Positions 10,165 to 20,941 of a stretch of 64,000 bases of DNA are shown in pieces. Within the stretch, counting starts at the first letter, position 1; each line of letters begins with the position of its first letter. The notes beneath the pieces were generated by a model that worked only from the letters and a program-made list of their open reading frames with translations, had not been told where the DNA came from and did no database searches. The stretch spans positions 23,365-87,364 of the forward strand of contig CALSFV010000496.1 in assembly GCA_943737045.1 (NCBI GenBank), given 5' to 3'. The position numbers and the translations under genes are program-made. Source of the stretch: Parapristionchus giblindavisi (taxonomy: Eukaryota > Nematoda > Chromadorea > Rhabditida > Diplogasteridae).

Positions 10165-10500
10165 CCGATCCGATCTAGCTATGTCACTCGCGCACTTTTG
10201 CCTCTGAGAAAAGTTACATATTTGAAGCTTGTGAAATTTTTTCATGAAAAATGAATTAGACGGGCGTGATCGCCATCAAATTCTACACCGGAAACATTGG
10301 TCTGTTAATTTTAGCACGATCAGGCGACAAGAAATGACCAAAAACGCGATTTCAACGCGACGCCGTCTGGCCTCAACGGTGACTCCAGGTGCAAAATGAA
10401 CATGCCTATCGTCATCAGCACCCTTGAGAACCCCTTCTCGCAGGTTTTCGAAAAATTGATGTACCGGACCCCAGTCACTCTTTCTCTACTCTCTCGCAAG

Positions 10501-10566
10501 TTTTTACTAGTCAATTCTTACGCAAACGGCCTCATATGCCGTTTGCGTAAGAATTGACTAGTAAAA
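10501..10566. repeat. Near-perfect hairpin
   Basis: TTTTTACTAGTCAATTCTTA continuing to GCAAACGGC is mirrored as its reverse complement after a 7-base loop (CTCATAT), giving about 29-bp arms. It is the centre of the fold-back element. The copy at 21960-22000 keeps only a degenerate left half. Confidence 0.9.
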
Positions 10567-10912
10567 AAAAATCAAATTTTGGGGATCGGTGTTCTTAAGG
10601 GTGCTGATGACGGTGGTCATATTCATTTTACACCTAGAGTCACGGTGGAGGCCAGACGACACCGGGCTTAAATAGCATTTTTAGTCATATCTCGTCATAT
10701 CTCGTGTGCTAGAATTCGCAGACTATTTCCCCAGGGGCAGAATTTGATGACGATCTCTGATAGTTTCTGTAAAAGGCAAACGTGTATTTTGCGAGCTGAC
10801 TTTCTCGAAAGTGTCGGGCTCAACGACGTCATATACATAACCGTTGTTTCATTGAAGTGGCTCTCTTATTGTTGGCGCAATCTAATAATTTAGCCATTAT
10901 TTATTCTCACGC

Positions 10913-11010
10913 TTATTCGGGACAGAAATAGGCGTTGGTAGCTCCAGTGTCAGCTGCACCAGAAATATTTCGAAAATACGAAGACTGGGCGGGAATTCCT
11001 GCGGCAGATC
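10913..11010 (-). pseudogene. Relic of an SSQ last exon, minus strand
   Basis: The reverse complement reads AGIPAQSSYFRNISGAADTG and then ATNAYFCPE and a stop, aligned with the usual SSQ end (GQSAYFGVGG...TSAYYSPK). An AATAAA follows on the minus strand near 10900. No further coding is found upstream because a transposon starts at 11018. It parallels the relic at 15037-15122. Confidence 0.55.
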
Positions 11011-11017
11011 TGGCTCC

Positions 11018-12520
11018 TTAAGACACCGGCTCAGTAAGACTCCCGGTAGTGCCGGACATCGACCTCACCGATTTGGCTCAAAAATTTTTTGTGGATATCC
11101 CCATGGTCCCCCATCACAAAATGGGTATTCATTTGGCCTGGGTCCTTGAAACATAAATGTGGCGGGTTTTCGAAATTTGAAAACTCGATTTTCGCTAAAA
11201 AAAAGTGGAGCGCCCTAGGTTCAATGTTAGTGTCGATTAATTACAAGTATGCCTAGACAACAAAAACTCGCTATAGGACGGTTCGGATATCCGATCGCAA
11301 ACTGATTTTTTTACCTCCTCAAAACACATTAAAATTAATTAAAATTTTAAATTACAAAATCGCACAATTATTTTTGCCTTATCTTATAGAGCAAAAAATT
11401 CCGCGTCGAATGAGGGTAAAAATTGAAAAATCGATAGACCCCTATTTTGAGAAAAATGGGCCTGACCATGACTCGAAAATATTTTTGTTTTCAAACCCCC
11501 TCATGTTTGTACTCATATTGAAGATCTTTTTAAGTAGAATAACTTTCGCGTTGGACATTTTGTCTGAAACTCATGTACAAGAGAGATACACACGATTTTG
11601 TGACCAATTTTGAGTTAAGCGAAATAAAAATATTTTTTTGCAAAATCGTGTGTATCTCTCTTGTACATGAGTTTCAGACAAAACGTACAACATGAAAGTT
11701 ATTCTACTCAAAAAGATCTTCAATATGAGTACAAACATGAGGGGGTTTGAAAACAAAAATATTTTCGAGTCATGGTAAGGCCCATTTTTCTCAAAATAGG
11801 GGTCTATCGATTTTTTAATTTTTACCCTCATTCGACGCGGAATTTTTTGCTCTATAAGGTGAGGCAAAAAATGGACTGCGCTTTTTTGTTTTAAAAATGT
11901 TTTATTTTCATTTTACTCAAAATTGCAGGAAAACGTGTGAAACTCTCTTGTACATGAGTTTCAGATTAAACGTTCAACAGGAAAGTTGTTCTACTCGACG
12001 AGCTCTTCAATATGAGTACAAATATGAGGGGTTTTAAAAACAAAAATATTTTCGAGTCATGGTCAGGCCCATTTTTCTCAAAATAGGGGTCTATCGATTT
12101 TTCAATTTTTACCCTCATTCGACGCGGATTTTTTTGCTCTATAAGATAAGGCAAAAATATTTGTGCGATTTTGTAATTTAAAATTTTAATTAATTTTAAT
12201 GTGTTTTGAGGAGGTAAAAAAATCAGTTTGCGATCGGATATCCGAACCGTCCTATAGCGAGTTTTTGTTGTCTAGGCATACTTGTAATTAATCGACACTA
12301 ACATTGAACATAGGGCGCTCCACTTTTTTTTGGCGAAAATCGAGTTTTCAAATTTCGAGAACCCGCCACATTTATGTTTCAAGGACCCAGCCCAAATGAA
12401 TACCCTTTTTGTGATGGGGGGCCATGGGGGTATCCACAAAAAAAATTTGAGCCAAATCGGTGAGGTCGATGTCCGGGGTCACTGGCTCAACCCTCGAATC
12501 TTACCGAGCCGGTGTCTTAA
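11018..12520. mobile_element. 1.5-kb fold-back element with TTAA target duplication
   Basis: TTAA at 11018-11021 and 12517-12520 flanks inverted ends GACACCGGCTCAGTAAG and CTTACCGAGCCGGTGTC. The arms match over most of their length. Inside are three copies of a roughly 230-260-bp module, one direct (about 11340-11600) and two inverted (11640-11870, 11930-12170). The TTAA duplication suggests piggyBac-like mobilisation. No transposase frame is present; the short ORFs are hairpin-arm reading. Confidence 0.7.
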
Positions 12521-12885
12521 AGATTGTTCTTGGAGCACCTAGTCATCTAGGTACCCGAATCTCCCATGTAGGCAGACCGCTATGTCTTTCAACGTGCGCG
12601 CGAAATGGATATCGGAATGCCGAAAAATATTTCGGCACGAGTCAAAATTGAAAAAAAAAGAATATCACACCATGGCAGGGAATTTCTGATGCATATCTTC
12701 ATTCTTAAATTTTGAAAGCTACAAAGTACTATTCCTCATTTCAGACACAACTTTTCACTCACATTATTCTTTCTTTCTCTCTGTTGAGCAGTCGGTTGGT
12801 ACATTCTCTCTCTTATTGTCGAGTATCATTCTGACATCAAATCTCATATCTTGCACAGGTATCAACTGAACAGGCCTTCGGTGAT
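12521..12885. other. Region upstream of SSQ gene 2
   Basis: No coding sequence is supported. Pyrimidine-rich tracts precede an acceptor-like TTGCACAG at 12851-12858, 27 bp before the ATG. The same layout precedes SSQ gene 4 (TTGACAG near 18820). It could be a trans-splice (SL) acceptor or the end of an intron whose first exon is not recognised. Confidence 0.4.
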
Positions 12886-13533
12886 ATGTCAATCGCATCA
12901 GCTCCAGTAGGAGGTATACCCTCGACCATGACTGCTATCGGTGTGGATAATGGAGCTCCCAAAGGACAGTCAACGATGACTGCTATCGGTTTTGATAACG
13001 GAGTTCCCAGAGGGCAATCAACGATGACTGCTATAGGATATGACAACGGAGCTCCCAGAGGACAGTCAACGATGACTGCTATTGGATTTGATAACGGAGT
13101 TCCCAGAGGGCAATCAACAATGACTGCTATTGGATTTGATAACGGAGCTCCCAGAGGGCAATCAGCGATGACTGCTATTGGAGTTAGTCAGGCACAATCA
13201 CCCGTTGCCCCATCTGGAGGTAAAACCGTAACCTGAACAATCTTATCCTTACTATTTTAAGGTGGAGGAGCTCCTGTAGCCTCGGCCTATTGTGGAGGCG
13301 GCGCAGGAGGAGTTCGTTCCGCTTACTGTGGCGGAGGAGGAGTTCAGTCCGCCTACTGCGGTGCTGGTGGAGCTGGAGCTGCCGGGACCTCGGCCTATTT
13401 CGGAGGCGGCGCAGGTGGAGCTCGTTCCACAAATAACGGCGTTGGTGGTGGAGCCAAGTCTATGGCTGGCCAATCAGCCTATTGCGGAGTAGGAGGAGGT
13501 GGCACCTCTTCGGTCTACTTCGGTTCCAAATAA
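12886..13533 (+). CDS. SSQ-type sperm-specific glycine-rich protein 2
   Basis: Exons 12886-13219 and 13262-13533 with a 42-nt phase-1 intron, 201 aa. Exon 1 gives MSIASAPVGGIP followed by six STMTAIG-type units separated by DNGAPRGQ or DNGVPRGQ linkers. Exon 2 gives QSAYCG/SAYFGGG glycine-rich units and ends SSVYFGSK. Retaining the intron would give an in-frame TGA. The ATG is chosen because genes 2 and 3 share GATATGTCAATCGCA, and an acceptor-like AG sits just upstream. An extra 5' exon cannot be excluded, since SSQ gene 1 starts with a SAYFGV exon that is missing here. AATAAA is at 13546. Confidence 0.75.
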
Positions 13534-15036
13534 GCCCCGTACTCGAATAAACTCGTGTGTATAATACAATTATGGTTGACGAATGACTTAAACTAGAGGG
13601 CTACATGGGGAACTACAGATGGTACACTGGAAATTACATTGAAGTGGCTTAATAAATTATATTAGGTCTTTAGATTTGCTCCTGAGTAGATCATATATCG
13701 TTTCAAAATGGTTGGCACTACTCCAGAAGCTCAGATTTTGATTAGAGCCTCTGATCTGATTTAGGTAATCAGAATGCTCAGGTAATTTGGACAACCTAGT
13801 TTAGGTTGTCCAAATTACCTTTTTTTTTTCTGGAGTAGTGCCGTTTTAGTCGTGGAGGCAGTCTTAGCCTTCTTCAGTATCGTAGCATTGCGGCACACCC
13901 CACGCTAATTTATCTCGTAGACAGAGAAAGCACATATATGACAAAGAGAAGACAAAGAGTGCACAGATATGAGAGTTTGAATTCCGCTCAAATATCAGAT
14001 TTTTTTCTCAAATGAGAGTGATTGATATGTCACAAACTAGTCTAGTTTAGGTATAGGAAACGGGAGAAATCATGATTCGAACAAATTGAAAATTAAGGTA
14101 TCGACCGTATAAAATATATTTGGTACGAGAGTAGCCAGCCACTTTCTATGTTTAAAAGAGAGCACAAGTGAGATAGAACGTATCAGAGAGAGCGAGGAAG
14201 GAAGGGAGGAAGCAGCAAGGTAATTACACAAGTTCACTGTATACGGACAATACCACTCTGGCAACGCTATATTGTAGACAAAGAAGGCCAGAGAGCCAGA
14301 GAGGAGAATTCCATATTAGATCAGGTGTGTCTGTAAACCATATGACCCACAGCGGTCGAAAAATTGTAACACAACCCATTTTGAGCCTTTCTCTTCATCT
14401 CTTTCTTTATAATACCGCTGGACCCATAGAATGTCGTAAACATGAATTATGAATAAATACTTATTTTGCTTGTCATTTCCATGTTAATTTCACCCATTCT
14501 TTGAGACAAAGAAAGCTTGCATAAGTGACCTATGCAAATGCACCTTGTCTCGCTTCAGAGACAAAGCAAATTTGCAAGAGTGACCTTCGCACTTTGTCTC
14601 GGTTCAATAGTTCGTTCAATTAAATGCGAAATATCTCATGAAAAGGCATGAAAATATACTCATATACACATTTGATAAATATAAAATAGATTAAAGTCCC
14701 ACTGTTTCATCCAGGGGTTATAAACAGCGGTGTTGTCGACTCTGGCGTTGTCCATCTTCAGTCAAAACAATCATTGAGTGATGTTATGAAAGAGATTCTA
14801 TAATAGTTTAATTATGTATATACTCATCTGAATTAATTAACAAATGGCAATCATGCACGAAAATAAATCGATATTAATATGTCTAACTCAGTTACGAAAA
14901 ACTCGTAGAACGCTTTAATCATGTACATGACGCAACATACTTCTAATGTCAATCCCTTGTCAACTGTAACTATTGTCCCATTCAAGTGCGCTTTATTGTT
15001 CGGCGCAAGTCAACAATCTATTTATTATCAGGCTTA
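13534..15036. other. Intergenic stretch
   Basis: The SSQ-type 3' UTR (to about 13570) is followed by AT-rich DNA with the small MITE at 13714-13842. A direct duplication of about 50-55 bp lies at 14502-14605 (each copy starts GAGACAAAG and ends in TTGTCTCG). No gene is supported. Confidence 0.5.
13714..13842. mobile_element. 129-bp MITE
   Basis: Terminal inverted repeats GGCACTACTCCAGAA and TTCTGGAGTAGTGCC flank a core with its own hairpin (TTTGGACAACC / GGTTGTCCAAA). The immediate flanks are GTT on each side; a longer target duplication is not seen. Confidence 0.7.
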
Positions 15037-15122
15037 TTAAGGACAGAAATATGCGGAGGCAGCTCCAAATTCGGCTGCCGCAGAATTAATTCGAAAATGT
15101 GCAGACTGGCCAGGAATTCCTG
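15037..15122 (-). pseudogene. Second minus-strand SSQ last-exon relic
   Basis: The reverse complement reads from an acceptor-like TCTGTAG into AGIPGQSAHFRINSAAAEFG and ASAYFCP then TAA, with AATAAA shortly after on the minus strand. It aligns with the relic at 10913-11010 over exon and UTR, so the two arose by duplication of a block holding a minus-strand SSQ tail and a plus-strand SSQ gene. No complete minus-strand gene can be built. Confidence 0.55.
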
Positions 15123-15304
15123 CTACAGATCGTCTTCCTTGTTTTCAGATTTACATAACTTTTAATGCTCTTTCGAATGATACGATACACACATGATACA
15201 TTACACTCTTCATTGCAGACATTTCTTATCATTCTTATTTTTCTTCCTTTCTCTCTTTGGTGCGGTCGGTTTGTTTCACCTGCTGAGGTCATAACGTCGG
15301 TGAT

Positions 15305-17059
15305 ATGTCAATCGCAGCACCTCCCGCTGGAGGTTCACGCTCAACCATGACTGCTTTCGGCTTAGAAAAAGGAGCTCCCAAAGGACAATCAACGATGACT
15401 GCAGTTGGATTAGATCCCGTACAATCACCCGTTGCCCCATATGGAGGTAAACAAGTAGCCTGAACATTCTCATTATTACTATTTTCAGGTGGAGGAACCC
15501 CCGTAGCCTCGGCCTATTTCGAAGGTGGCGCAGGAGGAGTTCGATCCGCATACTGTGGCGGAGGAGGAGCTCAGTCCGCCGGTGGTGGAGGAGCCCAATT
15601 AGCCTCGGCTTATTGCGATGGAGTAGGAGGTGGAGTTCAATCCGCATACTATGGCGGAGGAGGAGCTAGTGGTGGTGGAGCTACCGGAACCTCGTCCAAT
15701 TACGGAGGCGGCGCAGGAGGAGTTCGTTCCGCAAAGAGTGGTATTGGTGGTGGAGCCAAGCCAATGGCTGGCCAATCAGCGTATGGCGGAGTCGGAGGAG
15801 GTGTTGCCGGAGGTGGAGCCAAATCGGCTCTCAAGGGACAATCAACGATGACTGCAGTTGGATTAGATCCCGTACAATCACCCGTTTCTACATCTGGAGG
15901 TAAAACCTTAACGTGAACATTCTCATTATTACTAATTTCAGGTGGAGGAACCCCCGTAGCCTCGGCCTATTTCGAAGGTGGCGCAGGAGGAGTTCGGTCC
16001 GCATACTGTGGTGGAGGAGGAGCTCAGTCCGCCGGTGGTGGAGGAGCCCAATTAGCCTCGGCTTATTGCGATGGAGTAGGAGGTGGAGTTCAATCCGCAT
16101 ACTATGGCGGAGGAGGAGCTAGTGGTGGTGGAGCTACCGGAACCTCGTCCAATTACGGAGGCGGCGCAGGAGGAGTTCGTTCCGCAAAGAGTGGTATTGG
16201 TGGTGGAGCCAAGCCAATGGCTGGCCAATCAGCGTATGGCGGAGTCGGAGGAGGTGTTGCCGGAGGTGGAGCCAAATCGGCTCTCAAGGGACAATCAACG
16301 ATGACTGCAGTTGGATTAGATCCCGTACAATCACCCGTTTCTACATCTGGAGGTAAAACCTTAACGTGAACATTCTCATTATTACTAATTTCAGGTGGAG
16401 GAACCCCCGTAGCCTCGGCCTATTTCGAAGGTGGCGCAGGAGGAGTTCGGTCCGCATACTGTGGTGGAGGAGGAGCTCAGTCCGCCGGTGGTGGAGGAGC
16501 CCAATTAGCCTCGGCTTATTGCGATGGAGTAGGAGGTGGAGTTCAATCCGCATACTATGGCGGAGGAGGAGCTAGTGGTGGTGGAGCTACCGGAACCTCG
16601 TCCAATTACGGAGGCGGCGCAGGAGGAGTTCGTTCCGCAAAGAGTGGTATTGGTGGTGGAGCCAAGCCAATGGCTGGCCAATCAGCGTATGGCGGAGTCG
16701 GAGGAGGTGTTGCCGGAGGTGGAGCCAAATCGGCTCTCAAGGGACAATCAACGATGACTGCAGTTGGATTAGATCCCGTACAATCACCCGTTTCTACATC
16801 TGGAGGTAAAACCTTAACGTGAACATTCTCATTATTACTAATTTCAGGTGGAGGAACCCCCGTAGCCTCGGCCTATTTCGGAGGTGGCGCAGGAGGAGTT
16901 CGGTCCGCATACTGCGGCGCTGGTGGAGCTGGAGCTACCTCAGCCTATTTCGGAGGCGGCGCAGGTGGAGCACGTGGAGCCAAGCCAATGGCTGGCCAAT
17001 CAGCCTATTGCGGAATCGGAGGAGGTGGCACCTCATCAGTCTACTTCGATTCCAAATAA
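15305..17059 (+). CDS. SSQ-type sperm-specific glycine-rich protein 3
   Basis: Exons 15305-15446, 15489-15899, 15942-16352, 16395-16805 and 16848-17059, joined by four 42-nt phase-1 introns, 528 aa. The start MSIAAPPAGGSRSTMTAFG parallels gene 2. The three middle exons are copies of one 411-nt exon encoding GTPVASAYFEGGAGG, QSAYGGVGGG and STMTAVGLDPVQSP motifs. The last exon resembles that of gene 2 and ends SSVYFDSK. Each intron carries a TGA in the retained frame. The poly(A) signal is the variant CATAAA. Triplicated near-identical exons suggest very recent expansion or an assembly effect. Confidence 0.75.
15489..16847 (+). repeat. Three tandem 453-bp exon+intron units
   Basis: Unit starts are 15489, 15942 and 16395, each a 411-nt exon and a 42-nt intron. 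Units 2 and 3 look identical by eye. Unit 1 differs at a few bases (for example GTTCGATCC against GTTCGGTCC) and in the upstream intron. Confidence 0.9.
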
Positions 17060-17270
17060 ACCCCATACTCGCATAAACTCGTGTGTATAGAGCAATTATT
17101 GTTGACGCATGAGTCACTTTATTTCTGTGATAGCAGTGCACCAATGAATGATGAACGAATCCACGTTAGTTCAGCCTCTGTAATAACCTGGCAACAAATT
17201 TTCCAAAGCTAGGAGAACAGTTGGAAAAAGATGAGATATAAAGAGTGCGCGGCGGATGCCAGGCGGGTTT

Positions 17271-17836
17271 GGTGGGGTGCATTAGAGAGGGTGTGCGTGG
17301 GAGATCGTATCCAATGATTCTCTCTATCGCACTCTCCTCCGCGCGACCAAGCCTGTCTGAGATGCGCCGCTCTGAATAATGAACTAGCGTCTCATTATAA
17401 TGAGATTGTGAAAACACCAATCCGCACACTAAACGTTTGGGAAAAGTCGCCACAGCATCTCTGTTGCCCCGCTATTCCCATCTCTTTCGCAATTTGAACT
17501 AACGTGAATCCTGTTTCCCAACTTTGGGCGAAGTTTTAGAGTTGAGATAAAATATGAAGAGTGTGAGACGGATGCCAGGCGGGTTTGGTGCACGTTAGTT
17601 CAAAATGCGAAGGAGATGGGAATAGCGGGGCAAAAGAGATGCTGTGGCGGCTTTTCACAAACGTTTGGTGTGCGTACTGGTGTGTTTTTTTGTTTTCACA
17701 GTCGTATTATAATGAGACGATAGTTCATTATTCAGAGCGGCGCATCTCAGACAGGTTTGGTGGCGCGGCGGAGAGTGCAATAGAGAGAATCATTGGATGC
17801 GATCTCTCACGCACACCCTCTCTAATGTACCCCACC
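17271..17836. mobile_element. Fold-back element, about 240-bp arms
   Basis: 17271-17507 is matched in reverse complement by 17589-17836 with scattered differences. The outer ends are GGTGGGGTGCATTAGAG and CTCTAATGTACCCCACC. The loop holds a second copy of the flanking GATGCCAGGCGGGTTTGGTG. No target duplication is identified. Confidence 0.65.
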
Positions 17837-18169
17837 ATAAATAAAATAATTATCACTTTACTCTATGACACACTAAGGTACTTCTGTCTGTCCGTGTGTC
17901 AGTCCATCCTATTTTTCATAGTCATCCTTTCTCTCTGGAGTGCGCTAATCCTTGTCCTAGCAGTGCGGTATCTCTTACTTTAATGTAACTATATTTTATC
18001 TTATTTTTTCTGTATTTCGATCTGCAGTGCGGTTGGTTGTTATTTATATTTTTGTTCTTTCTCTTTTATTCTTATATACATACAGTAAATCAGATTCCAC
18101 CCCTTGACATCGGGTCTGCAAAGTCGTTTCCCTCGAATTATCAATATTCAATTTCAGGGGCGAAATTGT
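17837..18169. other. Intergenic AT-rich DNA
   Basis: Only weak short frames (for example a hydrophobic frame to 17983) of non-coding character are present. Nothing is supported. Confidence 0.4.
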
Positions 18170-18634
18170 GGGGGGCGATCGATTCGGCAACGATCGTTTC
18201 GGCAACGGATCATAAATCGGTTGGGAGATGGCCTATCGCAGCAAAAGTTGTACCATTGTTATCAGTATGAGTGTACGGTATTGCGCTACCGTAACCGTCG
18301 GGAATCGTGAACTGATTTTTTTCAGGGGACCCATGACCCGGGGTTCATGGTTGAAAATTACCGAAGTCGAAAAAATTATGATGGTCCGAAACCAAATACT
18401 ATATGCCTGTATACCAACAGTCATCTAACTTTTATTTTTATGGATACCGTAACCCGAACTACCGTAATCAAACCGGGATTTGCCTTGAATTTCGCTATAA
18501 TATTGAAGAGTACGGTAGCGCAATACCGTACACTCATACTGATAACAATGGTACAACTTTTGTTGCCATAGGCCATCTCCCAACCGATTTATGATCCGTT
18601 GCCGAAACGATCGTTGCCGAATCGATCGCCCCCC
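18170..18634. mobile_element. Fold-back DNA element, GGGGGGCGATCG ends, 8-bp duplication
   Basis: Termini are GGGGGGCGATCGATTCGGCA and its inverse, with long inverted arms (roughly 18170-18350 against 18510-18634). GAAATTGT at 18162-18169 and 18635-18642 is an exact 8-bp target duplication. The same family is at 32616-33275. The long inverted repeats and 8-bp duplication fit a MULE-, Merlin- or hAT-related MITE. There is no transposase. Confidence 0.8.
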
Positions 18635-18890
18635 GAAATTGTGTATTGTTGTGTTCAATTTCTAAACTATTTTATCACGGAGCTTTAAGTTTGGGATTTT
18701 ATAAATTGAGTGAACCCATGGATGCCCCCGGAATCCCATGTCAAGGAGGGATTCTGCTGTACTGTATTCTCTCTATTATGATTGATTATCATTCTGAGAC
18801 AAAATCAATATCATTGACAGGTAGCCACTGCACAGGTCCGTCGGTGGTATATCAATTGTAGAAGCTCCTGCTGGAGGAGGAGCGTAGATT
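18635..18890. other. Decayed 5' region of SSQ gene 4
   Basis: Around 18770-18890 the sequence aligns with the upstream region and start of SSQ gene 2, including TTGACAGGTA. The common start codon has become ATA (GGTATATCAATTG) and the Ser codon before TMTAIGG is TAG. Confidence 0.55.
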
Positions 18891-20256
18891 ATGAGTGCTA
18901 TCGGTGGAGATCCAAAAGTTCCAAAGGGACAATCAACGATTACTGCCAATGGAAATGTTCCTGCACCAGCACCCGCTGTCCCATCTGGAGGTAAATCCTT
19001 AACTTTAAAAATCAATCTGATCCTTACTATTTTAAGGTGGACGAGCCCCCGGAGTCTCGGCGTATAACGGAGGCGGAGGGGGAGGGGTTCGGTCTGTATA
19101 CTGCGGCCTTGGTGGTGGAGCAGGAAATGCCAAGACTTCTGGAGGTTCTAAGCCAATGGCAGGACAATCAGCACATTGCGGAGTCGGAGGTGGTGCAGCT
19201 GGAGCCACATTGGCTCCCAAGGGACAATCAACGATGATCGGAACTGCCAAGCCTATGAGCCCCGAAGAAACCTATTTCGGAGTCGGAGGGGGAGCCGGAG
19301 GAGGCGCCACACAAGCTCCCAAGGGACAATCAACGATGATCGGAACTGCCAAGCCTATGAGCCCCGAAGAAACCTATTTCGGAGTCGGAGGGGGAGCCGG
19401 AGGTGGCTCCACATCAGCTCGCAAAGTACAATCAACAATGATTGGAACTGCCAAGCCTATGAGCCCCGAAACAGCCTACTTTGGAGCCGGAGGTGGAGCC
19501 GGAGGAGGCTCCACATCGGCTCGCAAAGTACAATCAACTATAACTGGTGGAGATAAGCCAATTACCGCCGAAACGGCCTATTTCGGAGTCGGAGGTGGAG
19601 CTGGTGGTGTCGCCACATCGGCTCCAAAAGGACAATCAACGATAACTGCTGGATTTGTTCCCACACCCGTTCCCGCTGCCAAATCTGGAGGTAAATCCTC
19701 AACCTTAACAATCTTATCCTTACTATCTTAAGGTGGACGAGCTCCCGGAACCTCGGCGTATTACGGAGTCCGTGGAGGAGGAGCTCAGTCCGCATACTGC
19801 GGTGTTGGTGGTGCAGGAGGAAATGCCAAGCCTTCCGGAGGTTCCAAGCCAATGGCAGGACAATCAGCACATTGCGGAGTTGGAGTTGGTGCAGCTGGAG
19901 CCACATTGGCTCCCAAGGGACAATCAACGATGATTGGAACTGCCAAGCCAATGAGCCCCGAAACTGCCTATTTTGGAGTCGGAGGAGGTGCAGCTGGTGC
20001 CACACCCGGCGCACAGTCATCCGCTTCCCCAACTGGAGGTGAAACCTTAACCTTAACAGCCTTATCCTTACTCTCTTAAGGTGGAGGAGCCCCCGGAGGC
20101 TATTATTACCTAGGCGGAGGAGGAGTTCAGTCCGCATACTGCGGCATTGGCGGTGGAGGAGGAGCTGCCAAGAATTCCGGAGGTGTCAAACCAGTCGCCG
20201 GACAATCAGCATATTGCGGAGTCGGAGGAGGTGCCGCTGGAGGAAGCTCAAAATAG
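18891..20256 (+). CDS. SSQ-type protein 4, family start codon lost
   Basis: Exons 18891-18990, 19037-19690, 19733-20038 and 20081-20256 with 46-, 42- and 42-nt phase-1 introns. From the first usable ATG (MSAIGGDPKVPKGQSTITA) the spliced frame is open for 411 aa, ending GVGGGAAGGSSK. It is rich in GQSTMIGTAKPMSPE, ETYFGVGGGAGG and QSAHCGVG units. The usual family start is mutated to ATA and a TAG lies 6 bp before the chosen ATG, so the N terminus is shortened by about 17 residues or the gene is dying. Acceptors are TTTTAAG or TCTTAAG rather than TTTCAG. AATAAA is near 20290. Confidence 0.6.
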
Positions 20257-20438
20257 GCATACTACATATCCATACATGCCCCATGATCGAATAAACTTGT
20301 TTGTACAGTACAATTATCGTTTACTATATTGGGAACTGCTGTGACTGTGTACCTATGTCAGACTACTATTCTATACGCAAAACACTCTACACAATGCATT
20401 CTCCATTCACATTCCGATTGCTAGAACAGTGAATCTTA
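20257..20438. other. 3' UTR and spacer
   Basis: The conserved SSQ 3' UTR block is followed by non-coding DNA. Confidence 0.5.
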
Positions 20439-20865
20439 CAAGGGGATGGTCGCAACTGGTCCTGGCCATATGAGATTTTAATAACATGACTAGGATCAGT
20501 TTTCGATGCTGATTACGAATCCGCTTTCAGAAAGTGCCTAATCGATCTGATTTTCGAGGAAATCGATATTTTAATTCGAATATTCGTGTGGTTTCCAGCG
20601 CAAACCGTGCGGGTGGGCTGGTGAACTCATCTATAAACTCTCGCAATAGTTTACCTTACATTGCCGGATCTTTCCTATGCAATCCAGATAGTTTGTGAAG
20701 GAAACTACACGACTTTTCGAATTAACAAGCCAAATTTCAATACCGATTTTCTCGGAACAGAGGTCGATTAGGCATTTTCTGAATAGGAATTCGTAATCAG
20801 CATCGAAAACTGATCCTGGTTATTGCCATCTCATATAGCCAGGACCAGTTGCGACCATCCCCTTG
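20439..20865. mobile_element. Fold-back element with TTA duplication
   Basis: Inverted ends CAAGGGGATGGTCGCAACTG and its reverse complement are flanked by TTA (20436-20438 and 20866-20868). Internal blocks (TCAGTTTTCGATGCTGATTA, GAAATCGATATT) recur in the larger palindrome at 57527-58400 and a fragment near 22590. The 3-bp TTA duplication suggests a PIF/Harbinger-type MITE. Confidence 0.75.
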
Positions 20866-20941
20866 TTAGTAGATCATTTGCTCATTGTACCACACGTTTT
20901 CTGTGTATTATAATTATCTCGAATTTGTAGCCCACTTTTGT

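Larger units (their letters stand above)
5778..10812. mobile_element. Older fold-back element, split by the LTR retrotransposon
   Basis: The left piece (5778-5858) begins CACTAAAAGTTGATTTTCTC and the right piece starts at 10165. Joined, they match the order of a second copy at 21249-21990, which carries the same start and the same block (TTCATGAAAAATGAATTAGA). The right piece holds an imperfect inverted repeat (about 10255-10530 against 10534-10770) around a near-perfect hairpin at 10501-10566. The LTR element therefore inserted into it. No ORF is seen in it. The right boundary is approximate. Confidence 0.65.

Noticed and set aside
11374..12154. Three related ORFs starting MPYLIEQK or MPHLIEQK
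   Set aside because: They lie on the repeated arms of a fold-back element and reflect one repeated non-coding module.
15037..15122. Plus-strand reading of this block as an SSQ 5' exon
   Set aside because: The plus reading has no SSQ motif, while the minus strand gives GQSAHF...ASAYFCP then a stop and a poly(A) signal.
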